Shown here piece after piece: positions 1 to 11,814 of a stretch of DNA of 64,000 bases. The position numbers were made by a program, and so were the translations under genes. The notes under the pieces are model-generated. The model ran no database searches, was not told the DNA's origin, and saw nothing but the letters and a program-made list of their open reading frames with translations. Origin of the DNA: Nymphaea colorata (lineage: Eukaryota > Streptophyta > Magnoliopsida > Nymphaeales > Nymphaeaceae); contig NC_045142.1 of the NCBI RefSeq assembly GCF_008831285.2, positions 15,813,354 to 15,877,353 of the forward strand. The letters run 5' to 3'. Within the stretch, counting starts at the first letter, position 1; every line of letters begins with the position of its first letter.

Positions 1-1042
1 ACACAAATCAATATGTGTCTGTGACACAGAGAGAGGAAGATAGAGAGTGTCTCTGTGTGTGTGTGGTGTGTTCAACTGGATAGATGGAAGAAATTTCCCT
101 TTCCACCACAAATTACACTAGCCATTGTCGGGGTTAGGTATCAAAATGGGAAGTCAGCATAGTTGACACTCTTTTTGGCCAGCATCTATAATGTGGACAA
201 ATCCAGCATCGCGAGCGATTAAGGGCCTACAACTGCTCTAACATGTCAAAATTGAGCATCACTGTAGTGTGAAATCAGTGACCAGGAAATTCTGCAAACA
301 TCAATTATTGACTGTGACCAGGAAATTCTGCAAACATCAATTATTGACTCCATAATAGAGTCCAAAATTCTCCCTAAGCACTGTATCTTGACATCATTAA
401 GAAGATAGAACTGATTAAATCACATCGTGTAAGCAATCATGCTGGTATAAGACTTAAAATCACATCTTGGATATCTTTATATGTTAGTAATGTTAAAACA
501 TATAAATAATTGATTATCACCATAAGAAGATGAATATCAGTTTTCGTCAAAAAAGGGTACAAGTTTTGAAATAGAAAAGTTGTTCAGAACACCAGAAGAG
601 CTTTGAAGCAGACCATTTTGGATGAAAGAAGCTACAGGTGGACTTAAACTGCTTTGGAATTTCAGGATATTTATAAATTGGCATTGGTGAAGAAAATGTC
701 TAACTTGAACTAAAGCTCAACTAGGTCAACCTCTTGTCTGTAAAGCTCAGAAAAGTTAGAAATGCATCAATGGAGAAGATGTTAGGCTGTCCATGACATA
801 TTGGCAAAAGAAAGACATTTGATGATGGCCAAGTCAAACACCAAATTTCTCCAATCAAGAAGAGTGTTATGTAATGCAATTAAACTAATCTGTAGACAGG
901 TTAGTTTCATATAAGAAAAATATATGACACTCCAGCAAGAAATGATCAACAGCTAAAACATAAATGTAAAAGACTAATTTTCGTGCACAAGAAACTTTCA
1001 AGGATGTAGTTCCACATTGAATAGACATTATTATAAGGAAGC
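1..1042. other. Left flank, no gene recognised
   Basis: AT-rich DNA with only short spurious reading frames. It holds a perfect 36-bp tandem duplication at 278-349 and otherwise nothing I recognise. It ends at the target site of the Gypsy element. Confidence 0.5.
278..349. repeat. 36-bp tandem duplication
   Basis: Two adjacent identical 36-bp copies (278-313 and 314-349), each beginning GTGACCAGGAAATTC. It looks like a simple slippage or repair duplication. Confidence 0.85.
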
Positions 1043-1320
1043 TGATGGCTACCAAGTAGCTATTGTCCTTCCCCCCTGTTCTAATTCTCTGTCTGAAGCA
1101 CACAGAGTAACACAAAGCCCAGCTTCAAAAGTAATTTCATTCATCATTAGGCTTTTAATTCCCCTTAAGGTGTATATATATGTATCTTGTGCGAGTGGGT
1201 AGGTTTATTACATGGCCTATCTAGTGACCCGACCCGTGAACTACCTGTGAGTGTTGAAACAAAGACAGAACTAAAAACGTAGAAGACATAAACAAGGCTG
1301 TGTTAGGCCCATGCCTAACA
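1043..1320 (-). repeat. 3' LTR of the Gypsy element
   Basis: Begins TGATGGCTACC and ends CCTAACA on the plus strand, 278 bp. It aligns with 5533-5801 with scattered substitutions, one small indel and about 7 extra bases near the right end. Confidence 0.85.
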
Positions 1321-1681
1321 ATTCCCCCCACATCATCCTCTTTGAGGGGGTTGTTGTGCTTTTCCAAGATGGTTATTCCATCAATTAAGCGAGAGGATGA
1401 TGTCCCTTTTTTATTATTTTTACTTTTATTTTATTGTTGGGATATTCAACTTGCATACAAACCAAGGTGTAAAACCTGGGAAGCGTCTGGCAATATCCTC
1501 CGCAGGCTCCCAGGTTGCTGGCATGTCTTCATTGTGATTCCATTCAATTAGCCATTCAGTGGTGCAGGGATCGTCATTTTTTCTGTTTATGCAGATGCCC
1601 AGATGCCTGAAGGGTTGAGGTGTGGTCTGCTCCTCAACAATGGGAAGAGAAGCTATTGTGTGGGTGGATGGGAGCAGACCT

Positions 1682-4600
1682 TCAGTTTTGAGACATGAAA
1701 GACAAGATGAATGTTACTTCCTTCAGGGAGCAGCAGTTTATAGGCTCTAATCTTCCTGACGATCTTATAAGGTCCGCTGTAAAGAGGGGAAGCTTATTGT
1801 ATCCTTTGGGTAGGCGAAACCCTGCACCATGAGTGGGCCTGTGCAAGCATACCCAGTCACCTTCTTCAAAGTGCTGCTCGTGATGCCTGCAGTTGTATGG
1901 GAGGACCTTACGATTGCGAGCAGCTGCTAGGTGTTCCTTTAGGTCCTTAAGCACTGCATCTTGACATATGAGTTGAGTGTCAACCTCTTGTTCCCTGGCA
2001 GTCCCTGGATGGTAGCGACAAACGTTGGGAGGAGGCCTGCCATAGACAGCTTTGAAAGGAGTGGTCCTGGTGGATGAATGCCAGCTGGTATTGTAGGAAA
2101 ACTCTGCCCATGGTAAGTGATCTACCCACAATCAGGGTCTCTGCCATGCAAAACAGCGTATGTTTCAAGACAATGATTTACAACCCCCGTTTACCCGTCC
2201 GTCTGCGGGTGGTAAGTTGTGTTCATCTGCAGCCCTGTGCCCTGCATGCAGAAATACTCTTTCCAAAAGTTGCTGAGGAAGACAGGGTCTCTATCACTGG
2301 TTATTGTCTGTGGCATTCCATGCAGCATTCCCATGTTTTCGTGGAAAGTGATGGCCACAATCTTCGCGGTATAAGGATGAAACAGGGCAACAAAATGGGC
2401 GTATTTTGAGAAGCGGTCTACCACAACCACCATGACTGATTTGCCTCTGGATGGGTAATCTTTCTACAAAACCCATGGAGATGTCCTCCCATATGAGCTT
2501 GGGTGTGGGAAGAGGCTGTAGCAGTCCAGCGGGCCTCATGGTTTCGTATTTATTCCTTTGCAGACGTCGTGGGCCCATATGAAATCAATAACAGATCGCT
2601 TCATCGCTGGCCAATAGAAAGTTTGGCGCATCCTCAGCAGCTCTTTCATTGTGATAGTGCTCCAAGAGCACTTGAGGTAGCGATGTTTCTAGTGGTACAT
2701 ATATACACCCTCTATGATACAAATAAGGCGATTTCCATTTATAGCCATATACCTTGAGAGGGTTGGCTGCTAACTGATCCTTAAGTTGGTGAACAGAAAC
2801 AGTTCCCTGTTGTGCCGATAGGATCTGATCCAACAGCTGAACTTGCACTTAAGACAAAGTTAGCAAGTTGTGCATTGGTGGTGGTACTGACCTGGAGAGG
2901 TTGTCGTCTGCAGCATTTTCCTTTCCTTTACGGAAGTGTACCTCGAAGTCGAAGCCTATTAACTTGAGGAGCCATTTCTGCAATGCTGGTGTCAGTGCTG
3001 GTTGTTGCAGGCAATACTTGAGACTTTGATAATCTGTTAGCACCACGAATCACTGTCCCAAAAGATTATGCTTTCACTTGAGGATTGCGAGGATGATGGT
3101 GATCAACTCCCTTTCATAGGCTGACTTGCTGCAGAAGGTGACTCCAATTGCTTTACTGAAATAGGCTACAGGGTGGCTGTTCTGGCTCAAGACAGCACCC
3201 ATGCCTATGTCTGATGCGTCCGACTCCACAGTGAATGGCTGCTGGAAGTTAGGCAATTGCAAGACAGGCACTGTGGTGACTGTCTGCTTCTGCCGTTGGA
3301 AGGCCTGATCTGCCTTCTCAGTCCACACGAATTTTCCCCTTTTTGTCAAGTCAGTAAAGGGAGCAGTTCTCGTGCCACACCCATAGACAAACCTGCGATA
3401 ATATCTGGTGACTCCCAAGGATGTGCAGTTCTCTCATTGACTGGGGTGTCCTCCATTCCTCAACGGCCTGAACCTTTTCTCCTTCCATGCTAACTTTGCC
3501 CTGACTGATAACGTGGCCCAGGTATGAGATCTCCCTGTTCCAAATGAGCAAATTGAGGACCTAGCGTGAAGCTAGTTCTGCTCCAACATGTTAAGCACAA
3601 CTCGTAGATGCTGTAGGTGGTCTGCCTCTTCCCTACTGTCGAGGATATCGTCGAAAACTACCAAGACAAAGCATTGCAAGTAGGGGCGGAACAAGTCATT
3701 CATCAATGATTGAAAGGTCGAGGGTGCATTCATTAGCCCGAAGGGCATGACAGTGAACTCGTGTAGCAGTAGGGCCTGGATTTCACCGATTTTGCCCCTT
3801 GATGCAGTTCTATGTGATGCTCATGTTGTCGTCAAGGCGGCAAACTGGTGGTTGGCGAGAAGACCTGCTGAAATTCCTAGAGTAGACCGTCGAAGAGCTG
3901 GGATACAGAGGTCTGTCCGCTGTGGTCGGGGTTCACTGGTCTCCTGTTTCAATAGTAGCAAAAGGTAGTTGTTGGTCCTTTGAGTAGACGCATGGCTGAT
4001 TTTTCTTTGCATACCTTCCTAGGAGCCGCCTCGAGTGTTAATTTCTCCTCTCCTGGGCTGCGGAATTGCATGTTCATGCCAATGAAATCCCAGACCACGT
4101 CCCTAATGACGTGCAGCCATGGGATTCCCAAGACCAAGTTGGCTCCAACCACTGCGAGTATGTACAGTTGGATGGGGAAGTTGTGGCCCTGTATTTCAAG
4201 CATTTCCTGGTCGCATCTACCCCTGCACTTGAGGGTACTGCCGTCCCCAACCACTACATCGAAGATGGGCTGCATCGCAAAGCACAGACAGATTTCTCAC
4301 AAATGAAGTTGTGTGTTGATCCAGTGTCGATCAACACACTTACCTTACTGCCACGCAATCGTCCTTCAATTCTCATCAACTGGGGAACCTTATCCCTTGT
4401 GAGCGCATGCAGGGATATCTCCGGCAGTGCCTCTTCTATCGAAGTTTTTGTGTCTTCAGCTGTGGGGGTTTCTTCTTTGTTAGGGGGCTCCTCCCCTTCT
4501 TCAACCAAATACATATGTAACCGCCTGCAATTATGCCCTGGTGCCCATGGGCGATCACAATGGAAGTAGATGCCTTGACACCACTTTTCCATTTGCACGG

Positions 4601-5388
4601 GCATCAAACGTCTCACTACTTGTCGAGGCAGGTTGCTAGTCTTAGCTCCAGTTGGTGCATAAGGGAGAGTTTCTACCTTCATTGGACCTTGCTGAATGGT
4701 CCTAGTGTCAGGCCAATTCCTGCCGGTCGTGTGCAATCGTCCATATTTTTCCTCCACTGTGCGAGCGATTTCAAAGCATTCTGACAAGGTTCAAGGTTTT
4801 ATGATTTATCGCCTATACTTCTATTCGTAGCTCGTCCTTAAGACCTCTAACAAACACCCAGATAAGGACCTCTAGGGGCCAGCCACGAACCATGTTCGTA
4901 AGTGGCTCAAGCTTTGATTGACACTCTACTACCGTGCCTATCTGCCTAATTCTCGAGAGCTCGACATTATAATCCAGGTAGGCTGAAGGCCCAAAGCAAG
5001 CGGTGATCTCCTTGATGAGGGTCTCCCAATCTGGCTTCCCATGGTGCGAGAGTAGCCATCAATACCAATGGATTGTCGCTCCTTCGAAGTAGACAGCCGC
5101 TTGATTCACCCTCTCCTCTCTCACAATTCCCTGGCATTTGAAGTACTATTCTAATCGAAACACCTAGCTAATGGGGTCATCTCCGGTGAACCTCAAAAAT
5201 TCCATCTTTGAAGGTTTCCAAGATTCCCCTGCTCCATTCGGCGGCCACTGCCAGCTATTTCCCCTTCGATCATCGGTCTGCGTCTGCTTTGAACTAAGAG
5301 AGCGTTGCGTACCTTGTTGGAGGCTTTCATGAAGCAGGGTCGCCATTGTCTGTTGCTCAGCGATCAGAGTCTCCAGGCATGTGTCCAT
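1682..5388 (-). pseudogene. Broken Gypsy gag-pol polyprotein
   Basis: Fragments in several minus-strand frames read, in transcription order: gag N-terminal part (5388-5164); a Cys/His-rich segment (CDRPWAPGHNC) and aspartic protease with LIDTGSTHNF (4787-4254); RT with a VFDDIL active-site version of YVDDIL (near 3640); RT thumb and RNase H (3551-3074, then 3046-2849 with LTDYQSLKY and NAADDNLSR); integrase zinc region (2848-2585); integrase core [13 protein letters not shown] (2433-2191); integrase C-terminal part (2131-1682). Stops and frameshifts separate every block, so no protein is expected. No chromodomain was recognised. Confidence 0.85.
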
Positions 5389-5532
5389 TCCATCCAGGCA
5401 TTAATCCATTAGGTGCATCCACCCCTCCAAGGCCCCTATCGCCGCTTCCACCTGATTCCAATGGTTCTCCATCGCCGCCATTGCGTCCCTTGTTGGGATC
5501 CTCTCCACCATGGTGTTTGTGCTCTAATACCT

Positions 5533-5801
5533 TGATAGCTACCAAGTAGCTATCGTCCTTCCTACCTGTTCTAACTCTCTATATTAAGCACACAGAGTAA
5601 CACAAACCTAGCTTCAAAAGTAATCTTATTCATCATTAGGCTTTTAATTCCCCTTAAGGCGTATATATATGTATCTTGTGTGAGTGGGTGGGTTTATTAC
5701 ATGGCCTAACTAGTGACCCGACCCGTGAACTACCTGTGATTGTTGAAACAAAGACAGAACTAAAAACGTAAAGACATGAACAAGGCTGTGTTAGGCCCAC
5801 A
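5533..5801 (-). repeat. 5' LTR of the Gypsy element
   Basis: Begins TGATAGCTACC. Compared with the other LTR it lacks about 7 bases just before the terminal CA, giving 269 bp. The number of differences supports an old insertion. Confidence 0.82.
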
Positions 5802-6163
5802 GAAGGATGAACATTATCCTCACAAAGGCCTTGCAGATGCACATATTTGAAAAGTCATATTGCAAATTTATTTTCCTTATGCAGCAATTGCATGCTGAAT
5901 GGTAAAGTAAGTGGTTCAGAGTAGCAAGCAGGTGAGCCAATGTGGAACCAGTTCTACCCAAGATTTTGAAAGTACCATTTATCTTGACTCTCAGATATTT
6001 AAAACGTTAATTTTCTGAACAAACATAGGAAATGGACTTCTAGGAAACAAAAAAGCATAAATTATAAGTTATAACCAATCCACTTGAAAGCAAATGGACC
6101 ATACACTTACAGATATTGGATGCCAAAGTAATTAATAATATGAGATAAAGATTGTTGTTCCAT

Positions 6164-7825
6164 TTATAGTTGTTGTGCAAAAGCCTGTTGCCCCAAGCTC
6201 TCCATTTTTTCAGTTAGTTTCCTAAGTCCCTCTGTATGGTTTGCTAGTTCCATGAGGACCTTCATTCTCTTGAAAGAGACATTACTAGGCTTCAGACCCA
6301 TGTCAAGCATTTGAAGGAAGCACCTCTCCAAGTCGAGCAGCCTTCCAAGATCACATAGCATGTCAAACAAAATATCTGAGACAAGGATACAAGAACCAAA
6401 TCCCCTCTCGATCATGTCATTCCAAAGTGTGAGGCCCATTTCTGCTTTCTCCTGCCTGCGGAACATTTTCACGAGGAACATGCATGATTGGGTATGAGGT
6501 AGGCATCCCGTTCTCATCATCCTCTGGTACAAGATCCATGCACTTGACAAGTTGTTTGACCAATAGAAACACCGGAAGAAGAGATTATAAGTCGTAGCAT
6601 TTGGAGACACGCCCTTCTCTACCATTTCATCAAGTAGTGTATAAGCGTCCCCTAGCCTTCTAGCAATGCAAAAATTCCGTATGGCAGCATTATAAGCAGC
6701 TGCATCAGGACCACAACCATGTTCCTGCATTTCTTTGAGAATATCACAAGCCTTATCAGGCTGACCAACCAACCCCAAGCCCCCAACAATACTGGTGTAT
6801 GTCAGCAAGTCCGGGTAGATCTCCATCTCCCTCATTTCAGCTAGGGTTTTGTAAGCCTTCTCCATTTCCTTGTTCTTGCACAAAACATCGACCAAGCAGT
6901 TGTATGAGACTATATCCGGCCTGCACCCCAGCTGAGTCATCTCTTTGAAGAAGCTCTCCGCCTCTTCTACAGTCTTCCAACCAGACAAGAGAATGTTAAA
7001 CGTGTGAAGATTTGGCCGAAACTCATGCTTCAGGTTGTGGAAGACATTTCTAGCATCATCCATTCTCTTTTCTTGGCAAAGTGTCCTAATCAAGGCATTG
7101 AAACAGTCCGTATCAAATTCCCCAGGATAATACTTCCTAAACCTATTGAAGCTATCAACTGTAGTCCTCACAGAGCACACCTTGGCAATCCTAGCAAGAA
7201 CCACTTGCATAGTCCTTGTCGTGATCAAGGAACAGTCCTTGCGGCGCATCTCCTTCAACAAGCCCCACAACTTGTCAAACTGCCTCATCCTCCCCAATAT
7301 GTAAAGCATGTTATCATAAGAATCAGCACTATGAAAGAATCCTCTCCTTCGACCTGCCAGAGAGAAGAACTCCAAAACTTGCAATCCATTACAATGACCA
7401 AACCTCGCCTTCCTCAAAACCTCATCGACCAATTGATTAGACAAGAAGATCCCACTCTCCTTCAACAACCTGCCCAACTCATTCTGATCACTGACTTTGC
7501 TTTTACATATAATCTCATAAATGGCATCAGCTTCACTCTTTCGATGGATCAAATGAGTACCCTTTTCTGAACTCCCATCCTGATGTCCCATGACCTCAGA
7601 TGTACAAAAAAGTGAAAAGTGAGAGGCAAAAGAACCATTGAAACCATTACAATGGGAATTACTGCGGAATGAGCTAAAAGCACGTGGGGACCATGATAAT
7701 GAAGCAAAGATATCACGAACACTATTTGAGAAAAGGATGGATGACATAGATCTGGCACATGTCTTCACAGTCATGCCTGACTCTTTCAAATATTTATACA
7801 TTTTGTTATTGCTACGTACACCAAA
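6164..7825 (-). CDS. P-class pentatricopeptide repeat (PPR) protein, probably organelle-targeted
   Basis: A single uninterrupted exon. A good 3' splice site (TTATTTTTTCAG) ends at 7826, so the exon probably starts at 7825 after a 5'-UTR intron. The translation start is then likely the ATG at 7774 (protein about 536 aa) or the one 27 bp upstream, not the ATG at 7843, which lies in the intron. The N-terminus is rich in Ser, Arg and Phe with few acids, as in a mitochondrial or plastid presequence. About eleven degenerate 35-residue PPR motifs follow, with signatures such as TYNLFFRCF, SYNCLVDVLCK and TYTSIVGGL. No E or DYW domain is present, so it is P class. Such proteins bind organellar RNA and affect its stability, splicing or translation. 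The target cannot be inferred. The reading frame is intact despite retrotransposons on both sides. Confidence 0.9.
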   Translation of the reverse strand, partial: FGVRSNNKMYKYLKESGMTVKTCARSMSSILFSNSVRDIFASLSWSPRAFSSFRSNSHCNGFNGSFASHFSLFCTSEVMGHQDGSSEKGTHLIHRKSEADAIYEIICKSKVSDQNELGRLLKESGIFLSNQLVDEVLRKARFGHCNGLQVLEFFSLAGRRRGFFHSADSYDNMLYILGRMRQFDKLWGLLKEMRRKDCSLITTRTMQVVLARIAKVCSVRTTVDSFNRFRKYYPGEFDTDCFNALIRTLCQEKRMDDARNVFHNLKHEFRPNLHTFNILLSGWKTVEEAESFFKEMTQLGCRPDIVSYNCLVDVLCKNKEMEKAYKTLAEMREMEIYPDLLTYTSIVGGLGLVGQPDKACDILKEMQEHGCGPDAAAYNAAIRNFCIARRLGDAYTLLDEMVEKGVSPNATTYNLFFRCFYWSNNLSSAWILYQRMMRTGCLPHTQSCMFLVKMFRRQEKAEMGLTLWNDMIERGFGSCILVSDILFDMLCDLGRLLDLERCFLQMLDMGLKPSNVSFKRMKVLMELANHTEGLRKLTEKMESLGQQAFAQQL

Positions 7826-9107
7826 CTGAAAAAATAAGAACAAAGATATGTTAAATTCAAATTAAAATGTTATGAGAGAGAAGAAAAGCAAGAGAACTTC
7901 ATGCAAAAAGGGAATGAAATAGTTGAAGCACTTGAACATAGTGCACAATCAAAGGAGGCACCCTAGTGCACAATCAAAGGAGGCACCCACATTCTCTATC
8001 AACAGTCATAAAAATCCAAGTGAAGAATACCACCAAATAAACGCACTTAATGAACTAACTTCAATCACACAACCAATATAATTGGATGGCTCACAAATAA
8101 GCACTTGTAAAGCAACTTATGGAAAAATATATATATATAACTACCTTTTTTTACTTAACCACATGCTTTTGACTTAGCCACCTTTAGAACCATCCAACGT
8201 AAAATGGTACAATGTTCAGAGGAATGCCCAAAGTGTTCACGTTTAGTATGTTCCATTAACTCATTTATATACAGTTAATGAGGGTTCAAGACTTCAAGTG
8301 CATAACTTTTGAAGTAACCCATCTTTGGATGGGTAAGTTTCCAATGAAGACAGATCCACTACGGCAGTGTACCAGCTGTCTTCCTGGCACTTTTTGTTTC
8401 TCCTTCAACCCAGTTGTAGTAATCGATGCAAAATGCCCACATTTATATTCACGGGGGAAAACAAAAATCATCGAAGAAGGATGGTATATCAATCTTTGAA
8501 AGGAATGAAAATCAATGGTTCATATTCCTTAAAAATATGGTGGCTATAAAATCACATCTGCTCATGGGATCTCACCAATTTCTTTTCTGAGGCATATAGA
8601 TTAGGATTTTGAACATTCTGACCTCATGTAGGAGGTCAGATTTGTGAAAACTGGTCGGGACCGAGGGTATGTAAGGGGCCATCCATATTACACAACCAAA
8701 TATACATATATATATTTATATTTATATTTATATTTATGTCCTCTGTCACCAACTTTTTTTCTCTCCCCCTTTCTCTTCTTTTTCCTTTTAACAACCAACC
8801 TCTCTACCCTAGGACTGGCAGATCTTTTAGGGAGAGAAAGGGACATCCAGTCCCATTTGGAACTGGTTTTGCTAAATTTCCTATATATATATATGAAATA
8901 TGAAGACCATGTAAGTACATTATGAGTTACCAATCAACTTGATTGACGATTTACAAGGTCTCACATGTAAAATTATATTTTCAAAAGGGTGAGAGAGAGG
9001 AAACCTAGTGGCGCCCAAGATCTAGTTTATTCAATGATTGATAACCAGTCAACATAAAAATCAGGTGTCAAGATCCCATCAAGTCAATATCTAATACCCA
9101 TGCCCAC

Positions 9108-9205
<98 letters not shown>

Positions 9206-9394
9206 TACATTAACATACATGCAATATAGATGAAGAATTGAAATCAGTCGGTCAACGTCCTTTGCCGGATGGGTTTTTTTTACATTTTTCAATGCTAAAA
9301 ATTGTCGCAAATGGTGCATTTCACATTTTTTAATGTTGAAAAATATAAAAAGACCCATACAGCTGGCTGATTTCAATTTCACCATAATATATAT
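7826..9394. other. PPR 5' region and intergenic DNA
   Basis: Contains the presumed 5'-UTR intron and promoter of the PPR gene. A 25-bp tandem duplication lies at 7939-7988 (TAGTGCACAATCAAAGG). A TTATAT-type run lies near 8700-8740. A compound CT, GT, AT microsatellite lies at about 9107-9200. No gene was recognised; the short frames here are low-complexity translations. Confidence 0.55.
9107..9200. repeat. Compound (CT)n(GT)n(AT)n microsatellite
   Basis: A CT run, a GT run and an AT run follow directly on each other, about 190 bp left of the outer Copia element. Likely polymorphic. Confidence 0.9.
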
Positions 9395-9633
9395 TGTAGA
9401 AACACGAACAAGAAGAGGAAAAACGGTGATCACGATGTAACGTGGAAAACCCTCAACACGAGGGAGAAAAAACTACGAATGAGGAGGAGTCGATGCCCAC
9501 TAGCTACCAGACTCTCTCTCTCCTTAGATTTTCATTCACACTTAAGATTAGGGTTACACTGATATAAGTATGCCCTAATAAGGACATACTGGATCGGGTC
9601 AGAGCCAAACCCAAAACATAAGATTCATCAACA
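9395..9633 (-). repeat. 3' LTR of outer Copia element
   Basis: 239 bp, starting TGTAGAAACACGAAC and ending CATCAACA. It is nearly identical to 19099-19337. The polypurine tract lies immediately to its right. Confidence 0.92.
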
Positions 9634-11642
9634 CTCCCCCTCAAGTTGGGCATACATATCAAACATGCCCAACTTGGATACATTCCTCTCAAATGAAGCT
9701 GAATGGAGAGCTTTCGTCAGAACATCAGTTGTTTGGTCTTCAGACTTCATGTAAGGTAAGATCGACTCTTTCGTATCAATCCTTTCACGAATGAAGTGAC
9801 GATCAATTTCAACATGCTTTGTTCTGTCGTGTAGAACAGGGTTGTTGGCTAAGTTGATTGCAGACTTGTTGTCACAATACATCTTCATAGGTCCTTCAAT
9901 CTCTATACCAATGTCAGTCAGCAATATTTTCAACCAAAGTAACTCTGACACTCCCATAGCAACGGCCCTATATTCTGCTTCTGCACTAGATCTAGAACAA
10001 ACATCATGTCTCTTGCTCCTCCATACGACAAGATTTCCTCCCAAGTAAACACAGCACCCCGTAGTAGACCGTCTGGTATCACCACAGCCTGCCCAGTCTG
10101 CATCAGAATAACCCTCGATCTCCACAATCTCTTGTTTTACATACAAGAGTCCCTTACCGGGATTTTTCTTCAAGTAACATAGTACTCTATCCACAGCCTT
10201 CAGATGTGCATCAGTTGGTGCATGCATGAATTGACTCAATACATTCACCCCAAAAGTAATATCTGGTCTCGTTAGAGTAAGATAAATCAACTTTCCAACC
10301 AGACGTTGAAATCTTCCCTTGCCTTCTTCACAGAGTGGCTCTCCATCTCTAAGACTCAACTTGTGCCCAGTGTCAAACGGGGTAGAAGCAGGTCTACACC
10401 CCAATTTACCAGTCTCTTCCAGCAGATCTAACGTGTATTTCCTTTGGTTTAGCACAAGGCCAGTACTAGACCTAGCAATTTCAATACCAAGAAAATACCT
10501 CAACTTGCCAAGATCTTTGAGATCAAATTCTGTAGCTAGTAACCCTTTTAGCTTGATGATCTCTTCCTCATCATTTCCTGTGACAATCATGTCATCCACA
10601 TAAACAAGTAAGAGAGTGACCCTGCCCTCCTTTTTCTTCACAAACAGAGTGTGATCTCCGTTTCCTTGTTTGTACCCATGATGTAGCATTACTTGTCTCA
10701 GTCGTTCGAACCATGCTCTGGGTGATTGCTTGAGGCCATACAAGGCCTTTTTTAGCTTGCAACATTTCTCTGGTTCTTCATATCCTAGAGGCATACGCAT
10801 ATAAACTTCTTCTTCAAGGTCACCATTGAGGAAGACATTCTTAACATCTAGTTGATACATCTTCCACTCCTTCATCACAGCTAGGGATATAACAACTCTA
10901 ACTGTCTTCATTTTCGCAACGGGAGCAAAAGTCTCCAAGTAATCAATTCCATATTTCTGGCTAAACTCCTTGGCCACAAGACGAGCTTTATATCTTTCAA
11001 CACTTCCATCTGGTTTGTACTTGATGGTATATACTCATTTGGATCCAACTAGGTGAGCAGCCTCAGGAATCTTCACCACTTCCCATGTCATATTTCTTCT
11101 CAAGGCATCCATTTCTTCTTTCATTGCATCAGCCCACTTGGAATCACTTTGAGCTTCAGCAATAGTCCTGGGAATCACAGCCAAAGAAAGAGAAGAAACA
11201 AAATACTTGTAATCCTTGCCAAGTCTGGAATAAGACACAAAATTACCAATAGGGTGTTGAGTACATGACCTGACACCCTTCCTCAGGGCAATGGGAAGGT
11301 CTTCATTCTTCTTTTCAACCTCATCATGAGTCTCCACGGTAGGACTTGGTTCATCCAGGGAAGGAGTGGCATTGGGATTGGAAGTAGATCTAGCATCACA
11401 TGTCACCTCCTCTGTCCGAGTACCTCGTCTAGAGTAGACCTGTCCAAACAACTGATGGCCTTCCTTCTCAATTCCAGTGTCACACCCTTCCTCCTTCTCA
11501 GGCACATCAACAACAGTGAGAGATTCTGCTTTCCTGTAGTCCAAAAAATCTGTAAATTGAAGTTCCTGTTTCTGAGAATACTCTTCCCTAACCACAGACT
11601 GCTCCCCCTGAAGAGGATTCTCACCAAAGTAAGAGGCATGTT

Positions 11643-11807
11643 TGATAAGATTAGAAAGAATAATCTTTGATTAACCTCGAAATCTGCCCTAACTCCTCTT
11701 TATATAGACTAGAGGAGAGAGAGAAGTTACAAGAGAAACATCTAAAGGAAAAGTTATTACAAAAGTACCCTCTTAAACCTAAAACTGAATATAAACACAT
11801 CTTAACA
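11643..11807 (-). repeat. 3' LTR of nested Copia
   Basis: 165 bp, TGATAAGATTAG to ATCTTAACA. No difference from the 5' LTR was seen, implying a recent insertion. Confidence 0.95.
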
Positions 11808-11814
11808 CTCCCCC

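Larger units (their letters stand above)
1043..5801 (-). mobile_element. Degenerate Ty3/Gypsy LTR retrotransposon
   Basis: The element lies on the minus strand, with its 5' LTR at 5533-5801 and 3' LTR at 1043-1320. The sequence inside the 5' LTR (AGGTATTAGAGC on the minus strand, 5521-5532) resembles the methionine-initiator tRNA primer site. A GGGGGG polypurine tract (about 1323-1330) abuts the 3' LTR. The domain order gag, protease, RT, RNase H, integrase is the Gypsy order. The flanks GAAGC (1038-1042) and GAAGG (5802-5806) look like a decayed 5-bp target duplication. The coding region is broken into many short frames, so the copy is old and non-autonomous. It ends about 360 bp beyond the stop of the PPR gene. 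Confidence 0.88.

Noticed and set aside
1043-5801. Gypsy-like pol considered as an endogenous pararetrovirus
   Set aside because: It has paired LTRs, an integrase and the protease-RT-RNase H-integrase order, with no movement or coat protein, so it is a Ty3/Gypsy element.
7004-7570. 188-aa plus-strand frame
   Set aside because: Antisense shadow of the intact PPR gene.
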